Positions 1-9,386 are shown, counted from the first letter of the stretch. The stretch: 64,000 nt of DNA from UBA12202 sp049595035 (GCA_049595035.1 JBMYKD010000010.1:1-64000), one strand, 5' to 3'. Made by a program: numbers and translations. Notes: generated by a model not told the origin, from the sequence alone.

Positions 1-316
1 CTGTCACGTCTTTGACATAATTAGCATCCGGACGTTTGGGTTTACCATCAATTGCTGCCAGATCAGATAAGGCTTCAACCGCGCATTGCCTATCACCGCT
101 TACCAGTGCGGCAATAGTCCATATCTTGCCTGTTCCCGTTTCCTCAATGGTAAAGATCAGCGTCTTAACAATCGCGCCAACCGCAACTCCGATGGCAGAT
201 GCCGCCTCTTCTGCACTTCGTGAGGTATCATCAAGCTGAAGCAGGCGATCTTCTAGTCCCGCTTCAGCCAGATAATGCTGAACATGTCTGGTGGCTTTGG
301 TATCAATATCAGACAT
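1..316 (-). CDS. YbaK/EbsC-type aminoacyl-tRNA deacylase domain protein (C-terminus cut by window edge)
   Basis: Reading the minus strand from an ATG at 316 gives an open frame to the window edge (105 codons seen) that begins MSDIDTKATRHVQHYLAEAG. The stretch GVAVGAIVKTLIF followed by LVSGDRQ is typical of the YbaK/prolyl-tRNA-deacylase-like fold, whose members clear mischarged tRNAs in trans. The visible part covers the N-terminal half of a usual ~160 residue protein; the catalytic lysine region is partly seen. It precedes nothing else on this strand in view, and its start lies 12 bases beyond the stop of the ureohydrolase on the same strand, so the two could be co-transcribed. The family is clear; the exact tRNA substrate cannot be told. 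Confidence 0.75.
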   Translation of the reverse strand, partial: MSDIDTKATRHVQHYLAEAGLEDRLLQLDDTSRSAEEAASAIGVAVGAIVKTLIFTIEETGTGKIWTIAALVSGDRQCAVEALSDLAAIDGKPKRPDANYVKDVT

Positions 317-328
317 GATTCATCATCA

Positions 329-1303
329 TTAGTTCCGCTGGTCGACGGCAACGGCAAGCATACATAATATTTCAAAGATCATGGATACACCAACCCATGC
401 GGTATTTCCGCTTTCATCAAATGGGGGTGAAACCTCAACCAGATCAGCACCAATCAGATTAAGACCTTTGAGTTGCCGCACCAGTAACTGGGCTTCTCTT
501 GTGGTAAAGCCGCCAATTTCCGGTGTTCCTGTTCCGGGGGCAAAGGCAGGATCAATGCAGTCAATATCAAAACTGACATAAGTCGGCTGATCACCAACAA
601 TATGGCGAGCCTGTTTCATCACATCAGCAATGCTCTGCTCCGCGAACTCATCCATCGTGATGATAGTAACGCCATTAGCCCGGCCCCATTCAATATCTTC
701 ACCATCATACATGGTTCCGCGAATACCAATCTGAACAACCCTTTTCGGATCAAGCAAACCTTCTTCTATGGCGCGGCGGAACGGCGTGCCATGGGTATAT
801 TTGAAGCCATCAAAATAGCTGTCGAATAAATCGGTATGGGCATCAAAATGAATCATGCCAACAGGTGTATCACCCGCCAGACCGCGCAAGACTGGCAAAG
901 ATACCAGATGATCACCACCTGCTGTCATCGGGGTAATGCCTCGGGATTTCAAATTGGCATAGAATGCTGTCACCCGCTTCATGGTATCTTCCAGATCAGC
1001 CGGATTGATCGGGCAATCTCCCAAATCCGCACAATTTACCATCTTAAATGGTGAAATATGTGAAACCGGGTGCGTTGCACGGATCATGGTAGACAGGTCA
1101 CGCAACTGGCGCGGGCCATGACGGGCACCCGGACGGTTTGTTGTCCCCCCATCCCAAGGCACACCGACAATACCAATATCTACATCACTGGCACGGGCAT
1201 GAGTTTCATCAACTACCGGAAGCCGCATAAAACTCGGCACTCCGGCAAAACGCGGTAAAACCGCCCCTGATACAGGTTCAAAAAAAGGATCGTTTTTCAT
1301 CAT
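329..1303 (-). CDS. Ureohydrolase of the agmatinase/guanidinobutyrase family
   Basis: A 324-residue enzyme of the arginase/agmatinase superfamily, which hydrolyses guanidino compounds to urea and an amine using two metal ions. Metal-site motifs are complete: GGDH (His132), DAHTD (Asp154, His156, Asp158) and SFDIDCIDP (Asp246, Asp248). The substrate-loop motif HGTPF at 171-175 differs from the HGSMF of the second ureohydrolase at 59652-60623, suggesting another guanidino substrate, for example 4-guanidinobutyrate. It ends 12 bases before the YbaK-type gene and lies 5 bases downstream of an aldehyde dehydrogenase gene on the same strand. That pairing would fit oxidation of 4-guanidinobutyraldehyde followed by urea release; this is inference from context. 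Family assignment is firm, substrate is not. Confidence 0.85.
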   Translation of the reverse strand: MMKNDPFFEPVSGAVLPRFAGVPSFMRLPVVDETHARASDVDIGIVGVPWDGGTTNRPGARHGPRQLRDLSTMIRATHPVSHISPFKMVNCADLGDCPINPADLEDTMKRVTAFYANLKSRGITPMTAGGDHLVSLPVLRGLAGDTPVGMIHFDAHTDLFDSYFDGFKYTHGTPFRRAIEEGLLDPKRVVQIGIRGTMYDGEDIEWGRANGVTIITMDEFAEQSIADVMKQARHIVGDQPTYVSFDIDCIDPAFAPGTGTPEIGGFTTREAQLLVRQLKGLNLIGADLVEVSPPFDESGNTAWVGVSMIFEILCMLAVAVDQRN

Positions 1304-1308
1304 TACTC

Positions 1309-2748
1309 CTACTCATCTATGGCAATATATGTTGCTTTGACATCGCTATACCCTTCTAGGGCAAATAGCGAGGATTCACGCCCAAATCCCGACCCCTTAA
1401 CCCCGCCAAAAGGCAGATCAGGTGGGATCAGGTTATAGGAATTGACCCAGACATTTCCCGCTTCAAGCTGGTCAGCCATGCGATGCGCCCGCGCCAGATC
1501 ACGCGTTACCAGCCCGGCACCCAACCCATATGATGTTGCATTGGCACGGCTGATGACTTCATCTTCATCATCAAAAATCAGTACACTCATCACAGGGCCA
1601 AAGATTTCATCCCGCACTACCGTCATATCATCCCTGCATTCGGTCAGAATAGTCGGTTCAACAAAATAGCCATTTTCAAATCCTTGCGGGCGCACCCTTT
1701 GCCCACCAACAGCAAGCTGAGCACCTTCTTCTACCCCTTTGGATATCATGCCCATCACCTTGCCCAGATGCTGTTCGGATATCAGAGCCCCAATATCAAC
1801 ATCATCCGCCATGGGATCACCCACTTTAAGTCTGGCGGTTTTTTCAACCATTCTGGCAATAATGTCCTGAGCAATAGACCGGTGGATAAAGACTCTTGTC
1901 GCGTTGGAACATACCTCACCTGCGGTGTAGAAATTGGCATCCATGGCCAATTGCACCGCTTTATCCTGATCGGCATCAGCACATATAATCAAAGGGGCTT
2001 TGCCGCCAAGTTCAAGGGTCACATGTTTTAATGTATCTGCTGATTGTTTCATGATGATGCGGCCAGTATCTGCCCCGCCTGTGAGTGATACCTTGGCAAT
2101 ACCGGGATGGGAACAGATAGCCTGACCCATGCGATAATCACCATGGATGACATTCATCAATCCTTTGGGCAGACCAGCATCTTCCATAATGGCGGCAATC
2201 CGCATGGATACAAGCGGCGTCATTTCAGATGGCTTAAGGATAAAGGCATTACCCATGGCAAGGGCAGGTGCCGATTTCCACAATGCAATCTGCGCCGGAT
2301 AGTTCCATGCCCCGATACCTGCACAAACCCCAAGCGGCACACGACGTGAATAGCCGATAGCCCCCGGCCATTGATGCTGAACACCTGTATAGGTCATGAT
2401 AGCAGCACCAAAAAACTCAAGCGCATCTGGCCCCGAAGGCACATCGCCACTAACCGCTTCCGCATAAACCTTGCCAACATCCTGAACTTCCAGTCGTGAC
2501 AATTCATCATTAGCGTCACGCAAGGCATGTGCCGCCCTGATCATGATCTGGCCACGTTCCTGAATAGACCGGCTAGCCCATGATTTCTGTGCTTCGCTTG
2601 CTTTTGCGACCGTTTCATCAAGCAGATCGGTTGATGCACATGATACTTTGGCAATCACCTCACCAGTTGCTGGATAATATTTATCAATAAAGCTTCCATC
2701 ACCATCGACCAGTGATCCGGCAATATGATTTTTTACAATTTCTGTCAT
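1309..2748 (-). CDS. Betaine-aldehyde-dehydrogenase-like NAD(P)+ aldehyde dehydrogenase
   Basis: Soluble aldehyde dehydrogenase, about 479 residues, aligning end to end with BetB by eye (conserved GVCAGIGAWNYPAQIALWKS stretch). From the chosen start the catalytic residues are Asn149, Lys172, Glu246 (LELGG) and Cys280 (AGEVCSN). I prefer the ATG at 2748: it is preceded by AAGGATCAAGTACCA, a plausible ribosome site, and the N-terminus then matches BetB length; an in-frame ATG at 2772 would add eight residues. The ureohydrolase follows after 5 bases. Likely substrates are amino- or guanidino-aldehydes rather than strictly betaine aldehyde, since no choline dehydrogenase or choline carrier is nearby. 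Class is certain, substrate open. Confidence 0.88.
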   Translation of the reverse strand: MTEIVKNHIAGSLVDGDGSFIDKYYPATGEVIAKVSCASTDLLDETVAKASEAQKSWASRSIQERGQIMIRAAHALRDANDELSRLEVQDVGKVYAEAVSGDVPSGPDALEFFGAAIMTYTGVQHQWPGAIGYSRRVPLGVCAGIGAWNYPAQIALWKSAPALAMGNAFILKPSEMTPLVSMRIAAIMEDAGLPKGLMNVIHGDYRMGQAICSHPGIAKVSLTGGADTGRIIMKQSADTLKHVTLELGGKAPLIICADADQDKAVQLAMDANFYTAGEVCSNATRVFIHRSIAQDIIARMVEKTARLKVGDPMADDVDIGALISEQHLGKVMGMISKGVEEGAQLAVGGQRVRPQGFENGYFVEPTILTECRDDMTVVRDEIFGPVMSVLIFDDEDEVISRANATSYGLGAGLVTRDLARAHRMADQLEAGNVWVNSYNLIPPDLPFGGVKGSGFGRESSLFALEGYSDVKATYIAIDE

Positions 2749-2810
2749 TGGTACTTGATCCTTTAATTTCATTCACGATAGCATAAACATCATCAGAAGA
2801 AAGGCTTAAG

Positions 2811-3731
2811 ATGACACATCTATCCATCCTCCGCCATAGTTGTTTTGCGGATCATATCGTGCCTATCGGGCATCCCGAACGACCTGACCGCATTAAGGTC
2901 ATCAATGCTATGCTTGATCAGGATTTTGGCGATATCCCGCAATCAGAATGCCCACAAGCTGATATGGATCATCTGCATCTGGTTCATTCCCCTGCTTATG
3001 TGGATGCCATTTTTAAGGCAGCTCCTGAAAATGGAACGGTAAGTCTGGATGCTGATACACATATGTCGCCCCTTTCACTGAAAGCCGCCCTAGCAGGTGC
3101 TGGCGGTGCTGTTGAAGCCACAAGACAAGTGCTAACCGGTGAAAGTGAGCGTGTGTTTGTTGCTTCGCGTCCACCGGGACATCATGCGGAACCAGAACAG
3201 GCGATGGGTTTCTGTCTTTTTTCCAATGCCGCCATTGCCGCCAAATATGCCATCAGCACACACGGACTTGACCGGGTCGCCGTTGTCGATTTTGATGTTC
3301 ATCATGGCAATGGTACACAAGCGGCTTTCTGGTCAGATAGCCATTGTGTCTTTGCATCAAGCCATCAGATGCCCCTATATCCCGGAACCGGCGCACGCAG
3401 TGAAACCGGTGTTGGGAATATTTTTAACGCACCTATCGACCCCGGTACGGATGGTGCCAGTATTGCCCGGATATGGCAGGATGATCTGTTGCCAAATATT
3501 GCCGCTATGTCACCCGAATTAGTCATTATTTCCGCCGGATTCGATGCCCATACGAAAGACCCGTTAGGGGGATTGAATATGGAAGATCAGGATTTCGCCA
3601 ATATTACCACTATGATCAGGGAACTAGCTGATCAATATGCGGATGGCCGGATCGTATCTATTCTTGAAGGTGGTTATGATCTGGAAGGGTTGCATGATTC
3701 CGCCGTGGCACATCTAAATGCCTTGCGATAG
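2811..3731 (+). CDS. Histone-deacetylase-fold amidohydrolase
   Basis: A 306-residue zinc amidohydrolase of the class II HDAC/acetylpolyamine-deacetylase/AcuC superfamily. Visible motifs are RPPGHHAE (His124, His125), VVDFDVHHGNG with zinc ligands Asp162 and His164, SAGFDAH with Asp245, and the C-terminal EGGYDLEG. The start has AGAAAGG about seven bases upstream. It is divergent from the aldehyde dehydrogenase/ureohydrolase pair, with 62 bases between starts, so the promoters must be adjoining. In bacteria such enzymes remove acetyl groups from small amines or proteins; the neighbours favour an N-acetylated amine. It is clearly a different subgroup from the canonical acetylpolyamine amidohydrolase at 57757-58788. 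Confidence 0.85.
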   Translation: MTHLSILRHSCFADHIVPIGHPERPDRIKVINAMLDQDFGDIPQSECPQADMDHLHLVHSPAYVDAIFKAAPENGTVSLDADTHMSPLSLKAALAGAGGAVEATRQVLTGESERVFVASRPPGHHAEPEQAMGFCLFSNAAIAAKYAISTHGLDRVAVVDFDVHHGNGTQAAFWSDSHCVFASSHQMPLYPGTGARSETGVGNIFNAPIDPGTDGASIARIWQDDLLPNIAAMSPELVIISAGFDAHTKDPLGGLNMEDQDFANITTMIRELADQYADGRIVSILEGGYDLEGLHDSAVAHLNALR

Positions 3732-3744
3732 AGCAACGCTATGA

Positions 3745-4929
3745 TCAATCCGCACCATGAAGCCAGTCTTGCATGATCGCATCATTATGTTCACCGCAAC
3801 GGGGTGGAGGGTGACGATAGCTGACCGGCGTATCGGACATCTTGATAGGGTTTCCTATTAACCTGACCTCACCATCACCAGCCAGATCATAAGGCATACG
3901 CACAATCATATCACGGGCATCTACCTGATCTGATGCAAATACTTCATCCAGTGTATGTACCGGCCCACCCGGCACACCCTGTTGTTCCATCGCTTCCAGC
4001 AATTCGATTTTCTTCCGCTGGCCAATGGTTTCAGACAGAATGGGGGTCAGAATATCACGATGCTGAACCCGCGCCGGATTAGTGGCAAAGCGGGGATCGT
4101 CAGCTAATTCTGCCAGACCAAGAATATCTGCAAAACGGGCAAATTGCTGATCATTGCCAACAGAAGCAATGATATGCCCGTCGGATACGGCAAACACCTG
4201 ATAGGGCACGATATTGGGGTGAGCATTTCCGTATCGTTTTGGAACCTGCCCATTAAGCAGATAATTCGCCCCCTGATTAACCAGCCAAGATACCTGACTA
4301 TCAACTAATGCAACATCAATATATTGCCCCTTGCCGCTGGTATGGCGATGATGAAGCGCGGCAAGAATACCGGTAATGGCATGCATGCCACACATAACGT
4401 CAACAATAGCAACGCCTACTTTATAGGGTTCCCCATCTGGCGCCCCTGTCAGGGACATGATACCGGCATAGCCTTGCACCATAGCATCATATCCCGCCCG
4501 GCTAGCATTAGGCCCTGTCTGGCCAAAACCGGTAATGGAACAATAGATCAAGCGCGGATTAATCGCTTTCAGGGTGTCATAATCGAGGCCGTATTTTTTC
4601 AATCCGCCAACTTTGAAATTTTCAATGACGATATCGGCTTTGCTGGCAAGTAATCGCACCAGTTCAGCGCCTTCTTCGGTTGTAAAATCCACCGCCATAG
4701 ATCGCTTATTCCGGTTAGCTGACAGATAATATCCGCTTTCAGTCGTATTTGCGCCATCTTTATCCGTGACATATGGTGGCCCCCATGAACGGGTATCATC
4801 ACCCCTGCCCGGGCGTTCGATTTTCACCACATCTGCCCCCAGATCACCCAGCATCTGGGTACAGCTGGGGCCAGCCAGAATGCGTGTCAGATCAAGAACC
4901 TTGATGCCTGATAATGCGCCAGTTGTCAT
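3745..4929 (-). CDS. Class III CoA-transferase (CaiB/BaiF family)
   Basis: A 394-residue family III CoA-transferase, which moves CoA between carboxylic acids through an aspartyl thioester. The N-terminus GIKVLDLTRILAGPSC, the RSMAVDF stretch and the candidate nucleophile Asp177 in GVAIVDVMCG are typical. The start is set at 4929 because AAGGATAGTATC precedes this ATG; a frame open to 4989 adds 20 residues unlike the family. It converges on the HDAC-fold gene with only 13 bases between stops. No acyl-CoA dehydrogenase or lyase lies beside it, so the acid it activates cannot be inferred. Confidence 0.85.
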   Translation of the reverse strand: MTTGALSGIKVLDLTRILAGPSCTQMLGDLGADVVKIERPGRGDDTRSWGPPYVTDKDGANTTESGYYLSANRNKRSMAVDFTTEEGAELVRLLASKADIVIENFKVGGLKKYGLDYDTLKAINPRLIYCSITGFGQTGPNASRAGYDAMVQGYAGIMSLTGAPDGEPYKVGVAIVDVMCGMHAITGILAALHHRHTSGKGQYIDVALVDSQVSWLVNQGANYLLNGQVPKRYGNAHPNIVPYQVFAVSDGHIIASVGNDQQFARFADILGLAELADDPRFATNPARVQHRDILTPILSETIGQRKKIELLEAMEQQGVPGGPVHTLDEVFASDQVDARDMIVRMPYDLAGDGEVRLIGNPIKMSDTPVSYRHPPPRCGEHNDAIMQDWLHGAD

Positions 4930-5074
4930 GATACTATCCTTATAACAAAAATATCTATTTACTATGACAAGCCCAGACAGCAATCGCAAGCCATGTCACC
5001 ACAATAAAGATAAATGAGCAAGTTATCATTATATGGCATCTTGCCAGACGGATAAATCGAGATAACTATTAATC

Positions 5075-5683
5075 ATGACCATGATAATCTGTAAAAACAT
5101 TCCCATGACATATCGCTGTTTAGCCCTGACATTAGCCGTTTTTGTTTTTATGTTGGCTAGTCCCTTTTCTGTTAATGCCGCAACAGTTACTAGCCAGAAT
5201 GATGAAACGCTTCAGCAGCTATTCAGCAATCTGCAACAGGCAGATGACGGTGAAACTGCCAATGATATTGCGCTTAAAATCTGGGATCGCTGGATGTCAA
5301 CCAGTGGGGATACCGCTACGGATGAGTTGATGGAACGGGGTATCTTTTATATGCAGACAGGCAATTTACAGGTGGCCGAGGATGTATTCAGCAACATCAT
5401 TGAAAAGCATCCCGAATATGCCGAAGCATGGAATAAACGTGCCACGGTTCGGTTTTTGCGGAGCAACTGGTCAGGGTCGGCTGACGATATTGCAAAAGTT
5501 CTGGCAATAGAACCAAAACATTTTGGGGCTTTATCCGGACTTGCCATGATCCGCCTGCATCAGGGGGAATATTCCAGCGCATTATCCATCTATGAAAAGG
5601 TACTGGAAATTCATCCATTCAGCCCTGATGCGATTACCTATATCCCAAAATTACAAGATATGCTGAAAGGCACTGCCCTTTAG
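5075..5683 (+). CDS. Exported tetratricopeptide-repeat protein
   Basis: Protein of up to 202 residues. A hydrophobic segment (CLALTLAVFVFMLASPFSVNA) ends in an Ala-rich cleavage-like site and looks like a signal peptide, so the mature part would be periplasmic. Residues from about 85 to 190 hold at least three TPR-like helix pairs (e.g. GNLQVAEDVFSNIIEKHPEY and GEYSSALSIYEKVLEIHPFS). TPR proteins act as scaffolds; no enzymatic motif is seen. The ATG at 5105 gives a more typical signal peptide than the one at 5075; neither has a clear ribosome site. It converges on pyrE with 10 bases between stops. Partner unknown. Confidence 0.75.
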   Translation: MTMIICKNIPMTYRCLALTLAVFVFMLASPFSVNAATVTSQNDETLQQLFSNLQQADDGETANDIALKIWDRWMSTSGDTATDELMERGIFYMQTGNLQVAEDVFSNIIEKHPEYAEAWNKRATVRFLRSNWSGSADDIAKVLAIEPKHFGALSGLAMIRLHQGEYSSALSIYEKVLEIHPFSPDAITYIPKLQDMLKGTAL

Positions 5684-5693
5684 GAAGGTAGAT

Positions 5694-6377
5694 TTATTCC
5701 GCGCCGCCATGACTGGCCGACCAGGAAGCGGGATCATCCAGAAATGATTCAATGGTCTTGATCTGATCTGATGCCAGCATTCCTTTTTCAGTAGCTACCG
5801 CCAGAACATCGCGCCATGTGGTCAGATAATGAAGTGTGATACCAGCATCAGCGAGGATTTTCCTTGCCGCTGGAAAAATATCATAAAAGAAAATCACAAA
5901 ACAATGTTCGACCTTGGCATCGGCGTCGCGTAACGCATCAACAAAACTGATCTTGCTGCCGCCATCTGTGGCCAGGTCTTCAACCAGCAATACCCTGTCA
6001 CCGGGGTTGAGATGGCCTTCTATCCGTGCATCACGTCCAAAACCCTTGGGTTTTTTGCGCACATATTGCATCGGCAAACCAAGCCGTTCCGCAAACCATG
6101 CCGCAAAGGGAATCCCTGCTGTCTCTCCTCCGGCAACAGCGTCAAATGCTTCAAAACCGGCGTCACGCATTACCGTTGCACATCCGAAATCCATTAATGC
6201 TGAACGAATACGCGGAAAGGAAATCAACTTGCGACAATCAATATAAACCGGGCTTTTTGCCCCTGACGTAAGGGTGAATGGTTCATCCGGCCGCAAATGC
6301 ACCGCTTCAATTTCCAGCAACATACTAGCCGCCTGTTTCGCGATAAAGGCTTTATCCGGAAAGCTGTTGGCAAACAT
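5694..6377 (-). CDS. pyrE: Orotate phosphoribosyltransferase
   Basis: Converts orotate and PRPP to orotidine 5'-monophosphate in de novo pyrimidine synthesis. The PRPP-binding loop VLLVEDLATDGGSK and the early SGAKSPVYIDCR stretch identify it; length about 227 residues is normal for alphaproteobacteria. The ATG at 6377 is preferred because AAGGAG lies eight bases upstream, whereas the ATG at 6383 would leave only two bases. It is the last gene of an xsc-pyrC-pyrE run on the minus strand, 55 bases after pyrC. Confidence 0.92.
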   Translation of the reverse strand: MFANSFPDKAFIAKQAASMLLEIEAVHLRPDEPFTLTSGAKSPVYIDCRKLISFPRIRSALMDFGCATVMRDAGFEAFDAVAGGETAGIPFAAWFAERLGLPMQYVRKKPKGFGRDARIEGHLNPGDRVLLVEDLATDGGSKISFVDALRDADAKVEHCFVIFFYDIFPAARKILADAGITLHYLTTWRDVLAVATEKGMLASDQIKTIESFLDDPASWSASHGGAE

Positions 6378-6432
6378 GGTCATAGCTCCTTATTCCGTTA
6401 TCAGTATCAGAATACCAATATGTCTAAACTAT

Positions 6433-7473
6433 CTATTCCGCAACAGACCAATATACCGGCTGCATCGGGTCAAACACGGTAACTGTTTCCCCGCCTGCAT
6501 CTATCGCTGGCAGATGGGCGTGCGGTTTATCATGGCGGATTAATGTTATGGTGGATGAATGATCTGGTAATCCGTAAAATCCGGCGCCATTAAGGCTAAC
6601 AAACTGTTCCAGTTTATCAAGGCTGTTTTCCTGCTCGAATACCTGTGCCAGACACCCCATGGCAACCGGTGCGGAATATATGCCAGCACACCCACAAGGG
6701 CTTAATTTTCCACTATCTGGGTGGGGGGCACTATCCGTACCCATGAAATAACGGGCATCTCCGGAAATAGTAGCCGCAATCAATGCATCACGATGAATGC
6801 TGCGTTTTGCGACAGGCAGACAGTAATAATGCGGCCTGATCCCCCCTGCCAGAATATGGTTGCGGGTAATCATCAGGTGATGCGGCGTGATCGTTGCCCC
6901 CAGATTACGATCAGACCCGCGTATATATTCTACCGCATCAATAGTGGTAATATGTTCCATCACTACGCGCAAATCAGGCAGACGCTGGCGCAACGGGTCC
7001 AGCACCATATCAATGAACCGTTTTTCCCGGTCAAAGATATCAATTTCATCATTAGTGACTTCACCGTGAACGGCAAGGGGCAAGCCTAATTTAGCCATGG
7101 CTTCCAGTTGGGGCATGACTTTATCCATATCACGGACACCGGATGCCGAATTGGTAGTCGCCCCGGCCGGATACAGTTTAACTGCCAGCACCGTATCATC
7201 TGCCGCCGCCGCTTCAATCATCTCAACACTGGTATCTTCGGTCAGATAAAGCGTCATGTACGGTGTAAAATCAAAGCCGGCAGTAGCGGCCATAATGCGA
7301 TCACGATAAGCCGACGCCGCGGTCACATCAATTACCGGCGGCACCAGATTAGGCATGATCATTGCCCGACCAAAATGCCGCGCTGTATCCGGTGCAACAG
7401 CGGCCAGCATAGCACCATCACGCAAGTGAAGATGCCAGTCATCTGGCCGCCGAATGGTCAAACGTGACATCAT
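6433..7473 (-). CDS. pyrC: Dihydroorotase (class II, PyrC type)
   Basis: Zinc amidohydrolase that closes carbamoyl-aspartate to dihydroorotate. The N-terminal metal motif DDWHLHLRDG (His14, His16), the carbamylated-lysine site VKLYPAGATTN (Lys99) and GTDSAPH near residue 250 are all present; 346 residues is standard for the E. coli-like class. Its ATG overlaps the stop codon of the upstream xsc gene (ATGA), so translation of pyrC is probably coupled to that of xsc. A second ATG directly follows the first, so the start is uncertain by one codon. pyrE follows, which makes a pyrimidine pair. Confidence 0.94.
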   Translation of the reverse strand: MMSRLTIRRPDDWHLHLRDGAMLAAVAPDTARHFGRAMIMPNLVPPVIDVTAASAYRDRIMAATAGFDFTPYMTLYLTEDTSVEMIEAAAADDTVLAVKLYPAGATTNSASGVRDMDKVMPQLEAMAKLGLPLAVHGEVTNDEIDIFDREKRFIDMVLDPLRQRLPDLRVVMEHITTIDAVEYIRGSDRNLGATITPHHLMITRNHILAGGIRPHYYCLPVAKRSIHRDALIAATISGDARYFMGTDSAPHPDSGKLSPCGCAGIYSAPVAMGCLAQVFEQENSLDKLEQFVSLNGAGFYGLPDHSSTITLIRHDKPHAHLPAIDAGGETVTVFDPMQPVYWSVAE

Positions 7474-9248
7474 GCGGGCTGTTGTGGCCGCATATCATCA
7501 GGATTAATGCCAGCAACTGCAACTGGCTTTTTCATGGCATCCCGACGGAAGGGTTCGCCAAGTTCCTGATTAAGCACGACTTCAATGAATGTAGTAACTT
7601 TATTATTCATCTGATCATCAATTGCCGTTTTCAGCGCATCGGTGAGTTCATCCATTGTAGTAACACTGACCCCTTTCAGCCCGCAACCTTCTGCCACTTT
7701 CGCATAGCTTAAATGCGGATCAAGTTCGGTACCAACAAAGTTATTATCATACCATAGCGTTGTGTTACGCTTTTCCGCGCCCCACTGATAGTTTCTGAAG
7801 ACAACCATGGTAATGGCAGGCCAATCATCACGGCCACATGCTGTCATCTCATTCATGGAAATACCAAAGGCACCATCACCGGCAAAGCCAACAACAGGGA
7901 CATCAGGGCAACCAATTTTTGCCCCCAGAATGGCTGGAAATCCGTATCCGCAAGGGCCGAACAGCCCCGGTGCTAGATATTTTCTTCCTTCATCAAAACT
8001 GGGATATGCGTTTCCAATCGCGCAATTGTTACCAATATCAGATGAAATAATGGCATCACGCGGCAAGGCCGATTGTATGGCTCGCCATGCCATCCGTGGT
8101 GACATGCGATCAGGTTCGGATTGCCTTGCATCGGCGTTCCATGATGTGCCCGGATCATCATCTTCATGATCAAGGGAGCTGAGCGTTTGTAGCCATGATG
8201 ATTTTGCCATGTGAATAGCAGATTTACGTTCAGCCCTATTTTTATCACCAGCATTGGCAGAAAGGGCATCCATAATACGGGTGGTTACTTTTTTCGCATC
8301 CCCACAAATACCAACGGATACTTTCTTGGTAAGTCCAATCCGGTCAGGGTTGATATCAACCTGAATGATCTTGGCGTCTTTTGGCCAGTAGTCTATGCCA
8401 TAACCCGGCAAGGTAGAAAATGGATTCAGTCTTGTGCCCAATGCCAGCACGACATCAGCTTTTGAAATGAGTTCCATTGCCGCCCGTGATCCATTATATC
8501 CAAGCGGGCCGACGCCAAGTTCATGGCTTCCGGGGAAGCTATCATTATGCTGATAACCAGAAGCCACTGGTGCATCCAGCTGTTCTGCCAGTTTGATAAC
8601 TTCAGGAATTGCGCCACCAATAACCACCCCAGCACCTGATAGAATAACAGGGAATGATGCTTCAGATAACAATTTAGCCGCCGCATCAATGGCGTCTGCG
8701 CCGCCAGACGGACGCTCAAAACGGACAATGGGCGGTAAGTCAATATCAATAACCTGTGTCCAGTAATCCCGTGGCATGTTGATCTGCGCTGGTGCGCTTG
8801 CCCGGAATGCCTGTTCAATCACACGGTTCAGCACTTCAGCCACACGGGACGGATCACGGACTTCTTCCTGATAACAGACCATATCCTTAAACAGAGCCAT
8901 CTGTTCGACTTCCTGAAAACCGCCCTGACCAATCGTTTTATTCGCCGCTTGCGGTGTTACCAGCAATAGCGGTGTGTGATTCCAGTAAGCTGTTTTAATA
9001 GCTGTAACGAAGTTTGTAATGCCGGGGCCATTCTGTGCGATACACATGGACATTTTTCCAGTCGCCCGCGTGTAACCATCAGCCATGATGCCACCATTAT
9101 TTTCATGCGCAACATCCCAAAAACGGATACCAGCTTTTGGAAATAAATCTGAAATAGGCATAAAGGCAGAACCAATAATACCAAACGCTTCTTCAATTCC
9201 ATGCATTTGCAGAACCTTAACAAATGCCTCTTCAGTGGTCATCTTCAT
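7470..9248 (-). CDS. xsc: Sulfoacetaldehyde acetyltransferase
   Basis: Thiamine-diphosphate enzyme (592 residues) that cleaves sulfoacetaldehyde with phosphate to acetyl phosphate and sulfite, the key step of taurine and related sulfonate dissimilation. It matches known Xsc almost throughout by eye, including GQGGFQEVEQMALFKDMVCY. The ThDP glutamate is Glu49 (AHENNGG) and the metal-binding motif is GFAGDGAFG in the C-terminal third. GAGGAATTGCC precedes the ATG. It is unusual that the next gene is pyrC, joined by a 4-base overlap, rather than pta, and no taurine transporter or transaminase is in the window. The call itself is secure. Confidence 0.93.
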   Translation of the reverse strand: MKMTTEEAFVKVLQMHGIEEAFGIIGSAFMPISDLFPKAGIRFWDVAHENNGGIMADGYTRATGKMSMCIAQNGPGITNFVTAIKTAYWNHTPLLLVTPQAANKTIGQGGFQEVEQMALFKDMVCYQEEVRDPSRVAEVLNRVIEQAFRASAPAQINMPRDYWTQVIDIDLPPIVRFERPSGGADAIDAAAKLLSEASFPVILSGAGVVIGGAIPEVIKLAEQLDAPVASGYQHNDSFPGSHELGVGPLGYNGSRAAMELISKADVVLALGTRLNPFSTLPGYGIDYWPKDAKIIQVDINPDRIGLTKKVSVGICGDAKKVTTRIMDALSANAGDKNRAERKSAIHMAKSSWLQTLSSLDHEDDDPGTSWNADARQSEPDRMSPRMAWRAIQSALPRDAIISSDIGNNCAIGNAYPSFDEGRKYLAPGLFGPCGYGFPAILGAKIGCPDVPVVGFAGDGAFGISMNEMTACGRDDWPAITMVVFRNYQWGAEKRNTTLWYDNNFVGTELDPHLSYAKVAEGCGLKGVSVTTMDELTDALKTAIDDQMNNKVTTFIEVVLNQELGEPFRRDAMKKPVAVAGINPDDMRPQQPA

Positions 9249-9386
9249 GGCAATTCCTCACAATAAAACCATATCAAGTGCGATATATTATCAATTTCAT
9301 TTGCAAATTTTTCGTTTCCATAAAAAGGGAAATCAAACAAATATACTACGATGGATTAATCGTATTTATGGGCTATATAAGCAATA

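Noticed and set aside
1309..2748. Naming the aldehyde dehydrogenase betB for osmoprotectant synthesis
   Set aside because: No choline dehydrogenase, BetI or choline transporter is nearby, and the adjoining ureohydrolase suggests an amino- or guanidino-aldehyde.
3745..4989. Longer CoA-transferase reading frame starting at 4989
   Set aside because: The first 20 residues are unlike the family, and a good ribosome site precedes the ATG at 4929.
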